DNA of 36,112 nt from Gemmatimonadota bacterium (GCA_009837395.1 VXTP01000016.1:96419-132530), one strand, 5' to 3'; positions 9,462 through 18,290 are shown, counted from the first letter of the stretch. The notes: generated from the sequence alone by a model not told the origin. Numbers and translations: made by a program.

Positions 9462-12400
9462 TCACGCCTCCAGGACCGGGTTCGGATTGCGTATCCGACC
9501 CAGGTACGTCGTGCGCGGCTTGGTGAGCAGGTCTGTCAGCATCCCGTAGTTCAACGGACTGGCTTTCAATCTGGAAACCTTGCTATCCGCGTCCTTCGTG
9601 TTCCCGAAGGTGATCGCCTGGGACGGGCAGGCCTGCTGGCAGGCCGTCAGGATCTCGCCGTCGGCGATGTCGCGGTCTTCCTTCTTAGCCTCGATCCGGG
9701 CGACGTTGATGCGCTGGACGCAATAGGTGCACTTCTCCATGACCCCGCGGCTGCGCACCGTCACGTCCGGGTTCCGTCCCAGCTGCAGGCTCGGCGTTTC
9801 GAAGTCGGCGTACAGGTAGAAGTTGAACCGCCGGACCTTGTAGGGACAGTTGTTGGAACAGTAGCGCGTGCCGACGCATCGGTTGTAGACCATGTCGTTC
9901 AGGCCTTCCTTGCTGTGCACCGTCGCGCCGACGGGGCAGACCAGTTCGCAGGGCGCGTTTTCGCACTGCATGCACGGCACGGGCTGGTGGAAAGTCTCCG
10001 GCGCGTCGAGGTCTCCCCGGTAATAGCGGTCGATCCGGATCCAGTGCATCTCGCGGGCATTGGCCACTTCTTCCTTGCCCACGACGGAGATGTTGTTCTC
10101 CGACTGGCAGGCGATGGTGCACGTATTGCAGCCGTTGCACTTGTTCAGGTCGATGACCATGCCCCAGGCATTAGGCCCGTCGTAGGCGTGATCGTCGGGA
10201 TAGAGATTGCGTTCCGGATCGGGTTCCTCCCACATCTCCTGGATCACGTGGGGGTCGTCTTTGAAGGTCTCGATGTCGCTCGCGCGGATCAGGTTGCGGT
10301 CGCGGGACATGCTGCCCATGCCTTCGAGTTCCATGGCGTGGTGGTCCTGCGTGCTGTAGATGTCGAAGGTGTCTCCGGTCGGCGTAACCTGCAATCCTCC
10401 GCCGAAATCCGGACTGGTGGAGGATCGGATCGCATAGGCGTCGAACCCCGCGCTTGTGCCCAACTGGCCCGCGCGGCGGCGGCCGTAGCCCAGGTGCACC
10501 GTGACGGTCTCGTCCGGGTGTCCGGGCAGGATCCACACGGGGGCGTTCACGCTGCGGTCCCGGTAAGCCAGTTCGACCACGTCGGTGTTTTCGACCCCCA
10601 GCCGATTCGCCATGGCGGGGCCCATCAGCGCCGCGTTGTCCCAGGTCAGCTTGGTCAGCGGCTTGGGCAGCTCCTGCAGCCAGCCGTTGTTGGCGTAGTA
10701 CCCGTCCCATACGGTCGGGTCCGCCCGGAAAATGAGCTCCGTACCGGCTTCCGGTCCCGATGACTCGCCCACGGCCGCGGCGATGTCGCCCACCGATACG
10801 GCCTTCGGCGCCAGGGCGGAACCTGCGATGAACCCGTCGTGCACGGTGGTCTGCCAGAAAGTCTCGAAGGCCTGCGACCCGTTGTAACCCTCGGCCTGCC
10901 AGTGCTCGCGGACGATATCGTAACCCTTCTTCATGGCGTTGCCCGTGAGCGCCGCCACGATTTCGTGGGCGCTCCTGCCGCGGTACAGCGGGGCGATGAG
11001 CGGCTGGACGACGGTCAACGTGCCATCGTAGGACCGCGCGTCGCTCCAGGCTTCCAGGTCATGGGCCATCGGAAGGTGCCAGTGGCACAGTTCCGCCGTC
11101 TCGTCGTGGTACAGGCCCGCGTGCACGCGCAAGGCCACGTTGTCCATGGCCTCCGTGAACGTGAGGTCCGCCGGCGTGCTGTAGACGGGGTTGGCGCCGA
11201 TCATGACCAGCAGGTCGACCTCGCCGTTCCGCATGTCGTTGACCAGCGCGGTGATCGATGCGGTCTGGTTGACGGGAGACGCTTCGATGGACTCGGTATA
11301 GGTAACGGTGTTGCCCGTGTTGCCCAGCGCGTCGTTCATCGCGTGGACGAGGGCATGCACGGCGGGCGGCTGGTGATCGCCCGTGACCACGAGACAGGCG
11401 CCGGCGTGCGCGCGGAGATCGTCCACCACGGCGGACACCCAGCGCTGCGTGTCCTCGTCGCCTTCCGCGTCGGCGGATACGGATACACCGAGCCCCGCGG
11501 CGATCGACCGGGCGAGCCCTTCGATCTCACCCGCGCGGCGGTTGAGCAGATGATCGGCCTGCGCGCCGGTCAGCGAAGGCGTACTCTCGATGACGTACAG
11601 CCGGTTCATGTTGTCCGGATCGTTCCCGTCCCGGCGGGCGGCGAAGTCCCGTGCATAGCGCACGGCGCCGGGGCCGGTCGTAAGGAAGTCTCCGTCGAGA
11701 GACAGGATCACGTCCGCTTTTTTGATGTCACAGCGGGTGGAAACGATTTCGCCGAAGGCCAGTTGCGAACCTTCTCTCGCGTTGTCCAGGGTGACCGGAT
11801 CGTACTGGTGCCAGCGGGCGCCGGGGTACCGGGCCAGCAGGGCTTCCAGCTGCCCGTGCAGGCTCGGTGAGGTGACGGTGCCGGTCAGTACGCGTATACC
11901 GCCGCCCTGTTTCTCCACCTGGTTGGACAGGGCTTCGTTCAGTTCGTTCAGGTAGGCGTCGTAGGTGGTGATGCGGCCCCGCCTGATCACCGACTGGGAC
12001 CGGTCCGGGTCGTACATCGTCAGGACGGAAGCCTGGGCGAATACGTCCGTCGATCCCAGGCTGGCGGGATGTTCCGGGTTGCCCTCCACCTTGGTGGGCC
12101 GGCCCATGTGGCTTTCCACCAGGATGCCGTTCGCCACCCCGTCGTGGACGTAGGCCGAGGCGTAGTACAGCGGCTTGCCCGGGACGATCTCTTCCGGGGG
12201 CAGCACGTAGGGGATGATCTTCTCGGACGGCTGGCGGGTACAGGCAGAGGCGGTGGCGCCGGCCAGGGCGATCGAGGCGCCCATCAGCTTCAGGAATTTC
12301 CGCCGGCTGACCGGGTTCGCCTTGACCTCTTCCACGTGCTGCGGAAATTCCTTCTCCATGAACGACTGGAATTCGTCCGTATCGGCCAGTTGATCCAGGC

Positions 12401-12482
12401 TGCGCCAGTATTCAGGTGCGCCGTTCTTCCCTGAGTTCATCGCTCCCGCTTCCGTGATGTGCCGTTCCGAAGTCTGGTTCAT
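9462..12482 (-). CDS. actB: Alternative complex III iron-sulphur subunit ActB
   Basis: This 1006-residue protein fuses a molybdopterin-oxidoreductase-like domain (about 90-730, without cofactor in the family) to a four-cluster ferredoxin domain. An internal twin-arginine signal ([10 protein letters not shown], arginines at 60-61) precedes C81 in ATASAC, so Tat export and possible lipid attachment are likely. Cluster cysteines are 782/785/788/792, 837/840/845/849, 869/875/879 and 918/921/948/952. In the third group a Thr (CVGTRYC) replaces one cysteine, which fits the single [3Fe-4S] cluster known in ACIII. ActB moves electrons from quinol at ActC to the haems of ActA and ActE. The ATG at 12482 is used. 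Confidence 0.95.
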   Translation of the reverse strand: MNQTSERHITEAGAMNSGKNGAPEYWRSLDQLADTDEFQSFMEKEFPQHVEEVKANPVSRRKFLKLMGASIALAGATASACTRQPSEKIIPYVLPPEEIVPGKPLYYASAYVHDGVANGILVESHMGRPTKVEGNPEHPASLGSTDVFAQASVLTMYDPDRSQSVIRRGRITTYDAYLNELNEALSNQVEKQGGGIRVLTGTVTSPSLHGQLEALLARYPGARWHQYDPVTLDNAREGSQLAFGEIVSTRCDIKKADVILSLDGDFLTTGPGAVRYARDFAARRDGNDPDNMNRLYVIESTPSLTGAQADHLLNRRAGEIEGLARSIAAGLGVSVSADAEGDEDTQRWVSAVVDDLRAHAGACLVVTGDHQPPAVHALVHAMNDALGNTGNTVTYTESIEASPVNQTASITALVNDMRNGEVDLLVMIGANPVYSTPADLTFTEAMDNVALRVHAGLYHDETAELCHWHLPMAHDLEAWSDARSYDGTLTVVQPLIAPLYRGRSAHEIVAALTGNAMKKGYDIVREHWQAEGYNGSQAFETFWQTTVHDGFIAGSALAPKAVSVGDIAAAVGESSGPEAGTELIFRADPTVWDGYYANNGWLQELPKPLTKLTWDNAALMGPAMANRLGVENTDVVELAYRDRSVNAPVWILPGHPDETVTVHLGYGRRRAGQLGTSAGFDAYAIRSSTSPDFGGGLQVTPTGDTFDIYSTQDHHAMELEGMGSMSRDRNLIRASDIETFKDDPHVIQEMWEEPDPERNLYPDDHAYDGPNAWGMVIDLNKCNGCNTCTIACQSENNISVVGKEEVANAREMHWIRIDRYYRGDLDAPETFHQPVPCMQCENAPCELVCPVGATVHSKEGLNDMVYNRCVGTRYCSNNCPYKVRRFNFYLYADFETPSLQLGRNPDVTVRSRGVMEKCTYCVQRINVARIEAKKEDRDIADGEILTACQQACPSQAITFGNTKDADSKVSRLKASPLNYGMLTDLLTKPRTTYLGRIRNPNPVLEA

Positions 12483-12524
12483 GGTACGATTCCGTGGCTG
12501 TCGCCGCTGTCGATGGCCGATGGA

Positions 12525-13193
12525 CTATCGATGACAGATGGAACAGTCTTCCAGCTGATCCTTGTTGACCCGGTAGCCCCGAATCAGTTGCGCGCCGAGG
12601 GCGCTCTGGTCCATGGGCGCCGAGTAGTCGGGCTGGGATTCAAACTTGTACACGTCCGCCCGTTCCCGGATGAAGTCTTCGGGGCCGCGGTGGCACTCGA
12701 GGCACCACATCATCTGCAGCGATTCCTCCTGCCACATCAATGCCATCTCGTTGACGGCGCCGTGGCAGGACTCGCAGCCGATGCCCTTGTTGATATGGAT
12801 ACTATGATCGAAATACACGTAGTCCGGCAGGTCGTGCACCCGGGTCCATTCGAGGGACACCCCGGTCGCGTAACTGTCTCGCACCGGCTCGAGCATCGGC
12901 GCGTCCGTCCACACCTGGGAGTGGCAGCTCATGCAGGTCTTGGTCGGCGGAAGGCCGGCGAAAGCGCTCGTTTCCACCGACGCGTGGCAGTACCGGCAGT
13001 CGATGCCGAGCTGATTGACGTGGTGCCTGTGGCTGAAAGGAACGGGCTGGGGTCTAACCTGGTGCTGCCGGGTAACGTAAGAGGTCGAACCGAGGTAGAA
13101 AATAACGCCGAATGTGGTTGCCAGGAGAAGCGCCCCGCCGACGATACTCGCCTTGAGCCACGTATTCGCGGCAGGGGAAAAAATCTGTGGCAT
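12525..13193 (-). CDS. actA: Alternative complex III pentahaem cytochrome c subunit ActA
   Basis: The 222-residue protein has one N-terminal membrane anchor (about 12-35) and exactly five CxxCH motifs: CRYCH, CMSCH, CESCH, CLECH and CSICH. The last is almost at the C-terminus. This is the cytochrome c7/ActA family, the first gene of ACIII operons. It accepts electrons from ActB and passes them towards ActE or the oxidase in the periplasm. Additional His residues (FSHRHHV, FDHSIHIN) are likely distal haem ligands. It starts at ATG 13193 with only a weak ribosome binding site. As first gene of the operon its upstream region should contain the main promoter. Confidence 0.95.
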   Translation of the reverse strand: MPQIFSPAANTWLKASIVGGALLLATTFGVIFYLGSTSYVTRQHQVRPQPVPFSHRHHVNQLGIDCRYCHASVETSAFAGLPPTKTCMSCHSQVWTDAPMLEPVRDSYATGVSLEWTRVHDLPDYVYFDHSIHINKGIGCESCHGAVNEMALMWQEESLQMMWCLECHRGPEDFIRERADVYKFESQPDYSAPMDQSALGAQLIRGYRVNKDQLEDCSICHR

Positions 13194-13263
13194 ATGAACT
13201 CGTTCTGTCTTTCTCTGATGCGTTCTTCACCAATTGACCGGATTCTCAACAACAGTCATGCAC

Positions 13264-13290
13264 GATATACCGCGCCGCAATCAAAGTCAA
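13264..13290 (-). promoter_or_regulatory. Putative promoter of the act-cox operon
   Basis: On the minus strand TTGACT (13290-13285) is followed after 15 bases by TATATC (13269-13264), about 70 bases upstream of the actA start. The spacer is two bases shorter than ideal, so this is a moderate candidate. The AT-rich setting in an otherwise GC-rich sequence supports it. Confidence 0.35.
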
Positions 13291-13421
13291 TATAAATCGG
13301 CAGTTCGATTCGTTTTTTTGACCGTCGTCCCGAAGACCCGAAATCAAGGCATATGGTCGCCCTGATGGTTACGCACAATCGGTCGATGTATTCGATTTTC
13401 GCGGGGCCAATTCCATCCGAT

Positions 13422-13464
13422 TGCCATCCCCGGACCCGGACCTGGCTGCCATCCCCGGACCCGG
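13422..13464. repeat. 25-bp tandem repeat upstream of ftrB
   Basis: TGCCATCCCCGGACCCGG occurs at 13422-13439 and again at 13447-13464, a period of 25 bases, with the linker also similar (ACCTGGC versus GCACTGGC). It lies in the spacer about 150 bases before ftrB. No function can be assigned. Confidence 0.8.
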
Positions 13465-13610
13465 GCACTGGCCGGTTGACACGGAGGACGATTCCGGGTA
13501 GATTGATTTCAGGAATTCGAGGTGGTAAACCAGCCAGGCCTTGCGCGAAGTGGGGATGGCCGGCCAGGCAGGATTGGCCGGTGGCGGTACCTAATTCAAG
13601 GAGCGATCCC

Positions 13611-14012
13611 ATGAACGAGCAGCAACCGTCGGAAAAGAGCATGCAGCGCATGCAGAAGTACTGTGACAAGTACTGGGAAAAGACGGGTACCTCGCCTCAT
13701 CCGAACGCGGAAGTGACCGATTCGGTGGTCAAGGGTCTCGCCGCCCACGTGGACGAACTGGGCCGGCCCCTGTGCCCGTGCAATTTCTATCCCGACAAGA
13801 AGGCCGAACTGGAACGAAGCCGCGAGTGGGTCTGCGCCTGCGATGAGATGAAGATCTGGAAGTACTGCCACTGCCTGCTGTTCGTCACCCCCGAGGGCCT
13901 TCCGATCACAGAGTACCTTCCCGAAGACCACGAAGGCAGGCAGATGTACGGCCTGGTCAAGGACCCGACGCCGGACAAGGGCAGGGAGGCGCGGCACCGC
14001 GCGCCGGAGTGA
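13611..14012 (+). CDS. ftrB: Ferredoxin-thioredoxin reductase, catalytic beta chain
   Basis: The 133-residue protein carries the full FTR catalytic Cys pattern: C55-P-C57, C75-A-C77 and C86-H-C88. In the known enzyme, four of these hold a [4Fe-4S] cluster and C57 with C88 would form the redox-active disulphide. The stretch KYWEKTGTSPHPNAEVTD is also typical. The enzyme uses reduced ferredoxin to reduce a thioredoxin in the cytoplasm. No variable (alpha) chain or thioredoxin gene is nearby, as in several non-photosynthetic bacteria. The ATG at 13611 has AAGGAG upstream, which rules out the longer frame. It converges with the next gene, leaving only 16 bases between stops. Confidence 0.92.
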   Translation: MNEQQPSEKSMQRMQKYCDKYWEKTGTSPHPNAEVTDSVVKGLAAHVDELGRPLCPCNFYPDKKAELERSREWVCACDEMKIWKYCHCLLFVTPEGLPITEYLPEDHEGRQMYGLVKDPTPDKGREARHRAPE

Positions 14013-14028
14013 GTCTCGACAGAGCTCG

Positions 14029-14994
14029 CTACAACTTCACGACGTTCCGCGGACGGCCCTCCAGGAAGGCGATGACGTTATTCACCGCCCCCTCGTTGAG
14101 CAGTTCGACGCCCTCCGGGGTCATGTCCGCGCAGTGAGGGGTCAGGACGACCTGTTCCATCTCGAGCAGCGGATGGTCCGAGGGTAACGGCTCCTCCTCG
14201 AAGACGTCCAGGGCCGCGCCGCCCAGGTTCCCCGACCTTAGCGCGCCCACCAGCGCATCGGTATCCACCAGGCCGCCCCGGCCGCAGTTGATCAGCAGCG
14301 CTCCCGGTTTCATGCCCTCCAGCGATTCCCGGTTGATCATATACCGGCTTTCGTCCGTCAGCATGACGTGCAGCGACACCACGTCCGACCTCTCCAGCAA
14401 TTCGTCGAGCTCCACGTAGGTCACCCCGATCTCCCGGGCCCTGTCATCCGAAGGGTTATACGTCCAGGCGATCACCTCCATGCCCACGCTTCCCGCCAGT
14501 CTCGCCATCTCCGATCCGATGGGGCCGGTCCCGATCACACCGAGGGTCTTCCCCGTAAGGTAATAGGCGTCCAGCCGGGGCCACTGGCCGGCTTTCATGG
14601 CGCCCGTGAAGAACGCCGCCCTTTTCGCGAGGGCGAACATCAGGCCGAAGGCGTGCTCCGCGACGACCGGAGCCGTACGACCGGGCTGGTTGGAGATGAC
14701 GATGCCGCATTCCCGCGCCGCTTCCAGATCGAAACAGTCGACGCCGATCGAACAGGTTGCGATCATGCGGAGATCGGGCAGCGCGCGGAGGACGTCCCCG
14801 GGCCACGTCACGAGCCCCCGGGAGTTGATCATTACCCCGGCGCCCCCGGCCCGTTCGATCTTCTCTTCCGGCGTTTCCGGCCGATCGGTGTACAGGACGA
14901 CCTCTCCGTAGGCTTCGAGCCGTTCCAGGTGGGGCGATCCCTGCATCTGGGGCGGGTCGTCCCCGGGTATGACGATACGTAATCGGTCTGGCAT
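14029..14994 (-). CDS. D-isomer-specific 2-hydroxyacid dehydrogenase
   Basis: The 321-residue protein is a full-length NAD(P)-dependent 2-hydroxyacid dehydrogenase. The Rossmann motif GVIGTGPIG lies at 152-160. The catalytic residues are R239 (INCGRGG), E268 (DVFEEEP) and H287 (LTPHCAD). Such enzymes interconvert 2-oxo acids and D-2-hydroxy acids (glycerate, phosphoglycerate, lactate and related compounds); the substrate cannot be read from the sequence. The length without an ACT domain fits glyoxylate/hydroxypyruvate reductase or similar rather than long SerA. The ATG at 14994 has AAGGA upstream; the extension to 15069 has no such site. It stands alone, convergent with ftrB. Confidence 0.93.
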   Translation of the reverse strand: MPDRLRIVIPGDDPPQMQGSPHLERLEAYGEVVLYTDRPETPEEKIERAGGAGVMINSRGLVTWPGDVLRALPDLRMIATCSIGVDCFDLEAARECGIVISNQPGRTAPVVAEHAFGLMFALAKRAAFFTGAMKAGQWPRLDAYYLTGKTLGVIGTGPIGSEMARLAGSVGMEVIAWTYNPSDDRAREIGVTYVELDELLERSDVVSLHVMLTDESRYMINRESLEGMKPGALLINCGRGGLVDTDALVGALRSGNLGGAALDVFEEEPLPSDHPLLEMEQVVLTPHCADMTPEGVELLNEGAVNNVIAFLEGRPRNVVKL

Positions 14995-15306
14995 GGTTGA
15001 TCCTTGATTGCGATCTGAAAGTGACTGTCGATTGTGACCTGACTCTCGTGCCCAATTGGACGTATACAATCAGGCGAACAGGGAATGAAGTAAAGTCGGG
15101 ACTTGGGTGAAATCAACCGGTATTCATTTTTCCTTTGGCACCCGATGAGTTAATCTGCCCGGTGTGTCCATATAAACCTCAGAATAAGGCACAACCGAAC
15201 GATGGGCTGCCCCGGTCGGAAAGGCCGCTTGAACTTGCCACCGGTACAGGATTTATACATATACTCACAATAACCGTATATTCATAAAGGTATAAGGAGA
15301 ACCGCA
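14995..15306. other. Divergent intergenic region, no gene seen
   Basis: This lies between the dehydrogenase (minus) and the Cache protein (plus). It is AT-richer than the flanks, especially 15120-15150 and 15240-15300. TATACAT and related AT boxes around 15255 could serve as a -10 for the Cache gene, but no well-spaced -35 stands out. The strong ribosome binding site of the Cache gene (TAAGGAGA) ends the region. Short frames on both strands lack coding features. Confidence 0.5.
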
Positions 15307-16473
15307 ATGAAGCATAAGACATGGTCCGCATCGGCATCGTGGTCCGCATCGACATCAATGATACGCGTGCTCGGTCTGATCGTGCTGGGCGGCCTCTTCC
15401 TCGCCGCCCGACCTGTCCCGGCGCAAATTGAGTGTCCACTTCCTGCCGGCGTAATGCCTCCCGCCGACCCGCGCGTGACTGCACAACAGGTGGAAAACGG
15501 CAGCGCCACCCTGATGGACTTCGCGCTGGCCGTGAGAGAGCATAACAGCGAGATCAGCCGGTTGGAATCGAGTTCGGAGCTGTTGGCCTACCTTGGATGC
15601 CGCAGCAGGCAGGAGGGGAGTCCTTACCGTTCCGGGTCCACCTATCTTGTGCTGCTGACGCCCGAGGGCAGGATCTCTGTTCACACGCAGAATATGGCCT
15701 TGTCGGGCAGGCAACTCAATCCCTCGATCTATGGAGCGATTCTCGAGGCAGTGGGCATCGATCCGGTCCGCCTGGCCGACCCTGCCGCGGCCGTGGCCGC
15801 CTTCACTGCCGCCGCAGCCGGGAAAGGCGGGGCGGTCGACCTGCCCGAAATCCCAGGTGCTTCCGGTTATGCCTTTGTATACCTTTCGCCCAGTTTTCGA
15901 ATCCCGCTCCTGATGCTCGCCGGATTCAATCTCAATGAATCCCACATGGCGCAGGAGGAGATCGATTACGGCGACCCGGCCGTTGCTGCCAGAGACGTGG
16001 TGGACCGGGAAACCCTGAAGGCCTTCGTCAGGGAAGCGGGCGATTACTTCGTCGCACTCCAGGAGAGCGGCGACCTCGCTGCGACCGCGAAAGCCAGGAT
16101 TGCCCTGCGGGATTCGAACGGGCCGTGGCGACACGGTTCGGTATATTTATACATCCTCTATACCGAAGCCAACGTCATCCTGTTTCATGGAGCGTTTCCG
16201 GACAGATTCGAACTCCGGCCGCTGACACCGACTATCCGTGACGTCGTGACGGGAGAGTTCATTCTGCCGAAGGTCATCGATGCGGCCAAGAGCAACCCGG
16301 AAGGCGGTTTCGTAGAGTATTACTTCGACGATCCTTCGGATGCCACCGACAGCGCCGACATCCCCAAGGTGGGCTACGCCCGCATGTTCACCGGAACGCT
16401 CCAGCGGCCGGATGGAAGCGCTGTTCCGCTCAGCTACATCATCGGATCGGGCTTTTCCGCATCGGGTTTCTAG
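15307..16473 (+). CDS. Exported protein with tandem Cache-type sensor domains
   Basis: This 388-residue protein has a signal peptide (about 1-40, h-region VLGLIVLGGLFLAA, cleavage near PVPAQ). Two similar segments follow. Each has a helix, then a Tyr-rich strand with a 'TPEGRISVHTQN'/'YTEANVILFHGAF' turn, and a terminal half; the second (about 235-385) ends with GFVEYYFDDP...KVGYARMF, the single-Cache signature. Cache domains bind small ligands outside the cytoplasm. Here no kinase, HAMP or chemoreceptor part is attached, so it is a stand-alone periplasmic binder. The ATG at 15307 has AAGGAG; the n-region contains an 18-bp tandem duplication. The ligand and partner are unknown, and the domain call is from pattern only. 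Confidence 0.75.
   Translation: MKHKTWSASASWSASTSMIRVLGLIVLGGLFLAARPVPAQIECPLPAGVMPPADPRVTAQQVENGSATLMDFALAVREHNSEISRLESSSELLAYLGCRSRQEGSPYRSGSTYLVLLTPEGRISVHTQNMALSGRQLNPSIYGAILEAVGIDPVRLADPAAAVAAFTAAAAGKGGAVDLPEIPGASGYAFVYLSPSFRIPLLMLAGFNLNESHMAQEEIDYGDPAVAARDVVDRETLKAFVREAGDYFVALQESGDLAATAKARIALRDSNGPWRHGSVYLYILYTEANVILFHGAFPDRFELRPLTPTIRDVVTGEFILPKVIDAAKSNPEGGFVEYYFDDPSDATDSADIPKVGYARMFTGTLQRPDGSAVPLSYIIGSGFSASGF
15322..15357. repeat. 18-bp tandem duplication in the Cache-protein signal peptide
   Basis: TGGTCCGCATCGGCATCG (15322-15339) is followed directly by TGGTCCGCATCGACATCA (15340-15357). It is in frame and encodes WSASAS-WSASTS before the hydrophobic core of the signal peptide. It lengthens the n-region without breaking the frame. 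Confidence 0.9.
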
Positions 16474-16559
16474 ATACAGTCCGAGTGCCCAATCTACAGT
16501 CGAATGACAGATCAACATCCTCGGGACCGGGAGGATCTGTGTATTCGGGAGGTGATCAA

Positions 16560-17342
16560 GTGTCGGAATACGACAGGAAAGACGCCGGGTTATACGACAG
16601 TTTTTCGACGGGACTCGAAGGCGACGAGGCATTCTACACGGAGGAAGCCGCCAGGGTGGAGGGCCCCGTGCTGGAGCTCGGCTGCGGTACGGGCCGGATC
16701 ATGATACCGGTCGCCGAAGCCGGCGTGCCCATCGTCGGACTCGATCGGGCGCCGGCGATGCTGGAGGTGGCGCGCCGCAAAGTCGCCGGGCTGCCGGAGG
16801 AAACGAGACAGCGCATCCAAATCGTCGAAGGGGATATGAGGACGTTCAGCCTGAATCGGCACTTTCCGCTGGCCATCATTCCGTACCGCGCGTTCCTGCA
16901 CATGATGACCGCCGAAGACCAGCGCCGGGCCCTGACACAGATCCACTCGCATCTGACGAAACGGGGCCGGTTGGTTTTAAACGTGTTCGACCCCAGCATC
17001 GAGTTGATCGCAGCCTACATGAAACCGCCCAGGGGCACCCTGAATCACCTGGGATCGTTCACCCATCCCGAGACGGGACGCCGCGTCCTGGTTTCGGATA
17101 CGCGCCGGTACGATCCCCTGGAGCAGACGCTGGAGGAACACCGGTTTTTCGAAGAAGTGGACGACGAGGGCCGGGTGATTGCGAAGACCACCACCCCATT
17201 GTATCTACGCTACGTCCATCGGTTCGAAATGCAGTATCTTCTCGAACTGTGCGGCTACGAAATCGAGGGGCTCTACGGGGACTTCCAGCGTGGTCCATTC
17301 AAGCATGGCAATGAACAGGTCTGGGTAGCCCGGAGGATCTGA
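16560..17342 (+). CDS. Class I SAM-dependent methyltransferase
   Basis: The 260-residue cytosolic protein has SAM-binding motif I VLELGCGTGR (37-46), the acidic residue after strand 2 (GLDRAPAMLE) and motif IV-like FPLAIIPYRAF. This is the methyltransferase 25/11 fold; the substrate is unknown. I place the start at GTG 16560. It is preceded by GGGAGGTGATC, an extended match to the 16S rRNA 3' end, at ideal spacing, and the product begins MSEYDRKDAGLYDSF as relatives do. The upstream ATG at 16485 has no ribosome binding site. The C-terminal half (LRYVHRFEMQYLLELCGYEIEGLYGDF) is the usual family ending. It lies 86 bases after the Cache gene. Confidence 0.9.
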   Translation: MSEYDRKDAGLYDSFSTGLEGDEAFYTEEAARVEGPVLELGCGTGRIMIPVAEAGVPIVGLDRAPAMLEVARRKVAGLPEETRQRIQIVEGDMRTFSLNRHFPLAIIPYRAFLHMMTAEDQRRALTQIHSHLTKRGRLVLNVFDPSIELIAAYMKPPRGTLNHLGSFTHPETGRRVLVSDTRRYDPLEQTLEEHRFFEEVDDEGRVIAKTTTPLYLRYVHRFEMQYLLELCGYEIEGLYGDFQRGPFKHGNEQVWVARRI

Positions 17343-17417
17343 GTCAAAAAGATCCGATAGTATGCAAAGAAGGTCTGGGCCGACAGGCACCAAACGGATA
17401 TGTAAGGACCGGAGCAC

Positions 17418-18290
17418 ATGTGCCGGAATCCCATGCACGAGGCGAATCGCCGGGGCTGGGACGCCGTTTCCGCCCAGTGGCAGGCGGGGATAGACGCCAG
17501 GGTGGACTGGCGGAACATCCCGGACGATATCCGCATCGCCCTGGACGACGTCGAGCTGAAATACCTCGGGGACGTGTCCGGCCGGTCCGTCTGCGTGCTG
17601 GGCAGCGGGGACAACCTGGTCGCCTTCGCCCTGGCCGCCGCCGGGGCCCGGGTCACTTCCGTGGATATCTCGCAGGTCCAGCTGGATATCGCCGCCGGAA
17701 GAGCGGAAGAGCTCGGCCTGCCGATCGACTTTCACCGGGCGGACGTGACCGAGCTGGGAGACCTTGGCGACCCGGACGACCCGGGCGACCCGGACGACCT
17801 AAGCGGTCCAGGCGACCCAGACGACCTAAGCGGTCCTCTTGGCGGTGGTTTCGACATTGTCTACACAGGCGGCCACGTCGCCGTGTGGGTGTCCGACCTG
17901 AAGCGCTACTATGGAGAAGCCATTCGGATACTTAAACCCGGCGGCCTCTTCATGGTCAACGAGTACCATCCCTTCCGCCGGATCTGGAAACATTCGGCCG
18001 GTCCTCTGCAGCAGGAATACCACTACTTTGACCGCGGGCCCCATACCTACGACCGGTCCGAGGATCTAACCGAAGCCTCCGGTACGTCGGTGCCGTCCGG
18101 GCCGCTCCCCAGCTACGAGTTTCACTGGACGGTATCGGAGATAATCCGCGCCATGCTGGACGGCGGATGCGAACTCACGGCCATGGAGGAATATGGGGAC
18201 GGTCGTCAGGACTGGGAGGGCGAGACGCCGCTGGAGAAACTGCCGGCGAACCTGCTCCTGGTGGGGCGGAAGAAACCGCACTTGCCGTGA
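17418..18290 (+). CDS. SAM-dependent methyltransferase with Gly-Asp-Pro repeat insert
   Basis: The 290-residue protein has a Rossmann-type methyltransferase core: motif I VCVLGSGDN (58-66), then VTSVDISQVQL, a VYTGGHVAVWV strand and a proline-rich C-terminal half. It is a paralogue of the gene at 19894-20715 (shared HEANRRGWD/HDANRRSWD, GSGDN and ILK.GG motifs). Between 'DVTELGD' and 'GGGFDIVY' (residues about 114-143) sits a low-complexity insert with GDPDDLSGP repeated twice, absent from the paralogue. The substrate is unknown. The ATG at 17418 follows AAGGACCGGAG; ATG 17433 (MHEANRR) is a possible alternative that matches the paralogue better. Confidence 0.88.
   Translation: MCRNPMHEANRRGWDAVSAQWQAGIDARVDWRNIPDDIRIALDDVELKYLGDVSGRSVCVLGSGDNLVAFALAAAGARVTSVDISQVQLDIAAGRAEELGLPIDFHRADVTELGDLGDPDDPGDPDDLSGPGDPDDLSGPLGGGFDIVYTGGHVAVWVSDLKRYYGEAIRILKPGGLFMVNEYHPFRRIWKHSAGPLQQEYHYFDRGPHTYDRSEDLTEASGTSVPSGPLPSYEFHWTVSEIIRAMLDGGCELTAMEEYGDGRQDWEGETPLEKLPANLLLVGRKKPHLP
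17766..17837. repeat. 27-bp in-frame tandem repeat in a methyltransferase gene
   Basis: Two 27-bp copies (17784-17810 and 17811-17837) differ at two positions and follow an 18-bp partial copy (17766-17783). Each begins GGCGACCC and contains GACGACCTAAGCGGTCC. The array keeps the reading frame and encodes GDPDDP-GDPDDLSGP-GDPDDLSGP. Confidence 0.92.

Larger units (their letters stand above)
13194..13610. other. Divergent intergenic region between actA and ftrB
   Basis: No gene is supported here. An open frame reading into ftrB from 13353 has no ribosome binding site and an unnatural composition. The actA-proximal part is AT-rich and holds the putative operon promoter (13264-13290) and a run of seven T (13313-13319). 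The ftrB-proximal part is GC-rich and contains a 25-bp tandem repeat (13422-13464). The ftrB ribosome binding site AAGGAG lies just before 13611. Confidence 0.55.

Noticed and set aside
9462-12482. ActB as an active molybdenum oxidoreductase
   Set aside because: Context, the ferredoxin fusion and the ActB signatures identify the ACIII subunit, in which the molybdopterin-like domain carries no cofactor.
13353-13610. In-frame N-terminal extension of ftrB
   Set aside because: The extension lacks a ribosome binding site, includes the tandem repeat and shows no family similarity, whereas ATG 13611 has AAGGAG.
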